Source: an uncultured Erysipelotrichaceae bacterium
GTDB lineage: Bacteria > Bacillota_I > Bacilli_A > Erysipelotrichales > Erysipelotrichaceae
Length of the DNA stretch: 7,336 bases
Direction: 5' to 3'
NCBI GenBank assembly: GCA_905201565.1
Contig: CAJKOS010000091.1
Location: 1 to 7,336 of the forward strand
The notes below the pieces were generated by a model. That model saw nothing but the letters and a program-made list of their open reading frames with translations. It was not told the origin of the DNA and did not search any database. Shown one piece after another: positions 6,389-7,336 of this stretch (the stretch's first letter is position 1; each line of letters opens with the position of its first letter). The position numbers were made by a program, and so were the translations under genes.

Positions 6389-7336
6389 ATGTCTAAGGTT
6401 ACTGTTAAAGATCTGGACGTTAAGGGCAAGCACGTAATTGTGCGTGTTGACTTTAATGTACCGCACAAGGGAAGTGTCATCACTGATGACAATCGTGTTC
6501 GTGCTGCACTTCCTACTATCAATTATCTGACTGAAAATGGAGCTAAGGTTCTTCTCTTGAGCCATCTTGGCAAGGTTAAGACAGAAGAAGACAAGGCAAA
6601 GAACGATATGTCTATCGTCGCTGACTGCCTTGCAAAGCTGCAGAGTGCTCCTGTCAAGTTCGTCAATGCTACACGTGGTGCTGAACTTGAAGAAGCTGTC
6701 AAGAACCAGGAAGATGGAAGCATCGTTCTGATGCAGAACACCCGTTATGAAAAGGGTGAATCCAAGAATGATCCTGAACTTGGCAAATACTGGGCAAGTC
6801 TTGGTGACCTGTTCGTAGAAGATGCATTCGGTTCTGTTCACAGAGCCCATGCTTCTACAGTTGGTATTCCAAGCAATCTGCCAGAAGGCTGCGCAGCTGT
6901 TGGTTTCCTTGTTGAAAAGGAACTCAATGTTCTTGGTAAGGCTTTGAATGATCCGCAGAGACCATTCATTGCAATCCTTGGTGGTGCAAAGGTTTCCGAT
7001 AAGATCGGTGTCATTGACAACCTCTTGAAGATTGCGGACAAGGTACTTGTTGGCGGCGGTATGTCCTATACATTCTCTGCTGCAAAGGGTGGCAAGATTG
7101 GTACATCCCTGCTTGAAGCAGATAAGATAGACATGGCGAAGGAATTCATGGAAAAGAGCGAGGGTAAGCTCATTCTTCCTATCGATACGGTAGCAGCTAA
7201 TGCATTTGATGATGCTACTGATGTCAAGGCTGTAGCAGCTGGAGAAATCCCGGATGGCTACATGGGTCTCGATATTGGTCCTGAAACAGTCAAGCTCTTT
7301 CAGGCTGAACTGCAGGGCGCAAAGACAGTCTTCTGG
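6389..7336 (+). CDS. pgk: Phosphoglycerate kinase, 5' portion (316 codons)
   Basis: Pgk transfers the acyl phosphate of 1,3-bisphosphoglycerate to ADP, giving 3-phosphoglycerate and ATP in cytoplasmic glycolysis. The 316 codons visible are about 80% of a usual protein of near 395-400 residues; the frame is open to the window edge. Motifs in order: RVDFNVP (19-25), SHLGK (58-62), NTRYEKGE (117-124), [14 protein letters not shown] (144-157), GGAKVSDKI (198-206), the glycine loop GGGM (222-225) and DIGPET (295-300). Two positions differ from the commonest forms: HLGK where most enzymes have HLGR (the arginine contacts 3-phosphoglycerate) and EDAFG where NDAFG is usual. The lysine form with the [10 protein letters not shown] insertion is, as I recall, known in some Firmicutes lineages. 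AAGGAGG ends 7 bases before the ATG. The gene has its own promoter and stands apart from the glycogen operon by a terminator; gap or tpiA may follow. Confidence 0.96.
   Translation, partial: MSKVTVKDLDVKGKHVIVRVDFNVPHKGSVITDDNRVRAALPTINYLTENGAKVLLLSHLGKVKTEEDKAKNDMSIVADCLAKLQSAPVKFVNATRGAELEEAVKNQEDGSIVLMQNTRYEKGESKNDPELGKYWASLGDLFVEDAFGSVHRAHASTVGIPSNLPEGCAAVGFLVEKELNVLGKALNDPQRPFIAILGGAKVSDKIGVIDNLLKIADKVLVGGGMSYTFSAAKGGKIGTSLLEADKIDMAKEFMEKSEGKLILPIDTVAANAFDDATDVKAVAAGEIPDGYMGLDIGPETVKLFQAELQGAKTVFW

Noticed and set aside
5978..6850. Minus-strand open frame of 290 codons crossing glgA, the terminator and pgk
   Set aside because: It runs through a terminator and a promoter on the other strand and has no family resemblance.

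Overview
The window looks like chromosomal DNA of a strictly anaerobic, fermentative Firmicute. The grounds are a clostridial-type multisubunit [FeFe]-hydrogenase, a glgC-glgD-glgA glycogen operon (the GlgC/GlgD pair is typical of Firmicutes), strong AGGAGG-type ribosome binding sites and sigma-A-like promoters. The phosphoglycerate kinase variant [15 protein letters not shown] recalls Erysipelotrichia, Mollicutes or Lactobacillales. That placement is an inference; base composition looks moderate and even throughout, and I see no mobile element, tRNA, rRNA, CRISPR array or sign of horizontal transfer. All genes lie on the + strand.

Layout. 1-566: the 3' end of a NuoF-like (HydB/HndC) flavin/Fe-S subunit. 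585-2351: the catalytic [FeFe]-hydrogenase subunit (HydA/HndD type), 18 bases downstream and evidently in the same operon. 2352-2521: a 170-base AT-rich gap with no obvious terminator, a candidate CcpA (cre) site, an imperfect long inverted repeat and the probable promoter for the next operon. 2522-6250: glgC, glgD and glgA with gaps of 13-14 bases, closed by a strong GAAA-loop terminator. 6251-6388: a spacer with that terminator, several small inverted repeats and a good promoter. 6389-7336: the first 316 codons of pgk, running off the window.

How they fit together. The hydrogenase subunits would reoxidise NADH, probably together with reduced ferredoxin, to H2 during sugar fermentation. GlgC with GlgD makes ADP-glucose from glucose-1-phosphate and ATP, and GlgA polymerises it into alpha-1,4-glucan. 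Pgk makes ATP in lower glycolysis. The block is therefore central carbon and redox metabolism: disposal of electrons, storage of surplus sugar, and ATP generation.

I found no convincing undescribed system. The points most worth a second look are the single-cysteine H-cluster motif TSCSPGW in the hydrogenase, the structured hydA-glgC spacer with its cre-like site, and the nested inverted repeats around the pgk promoter.
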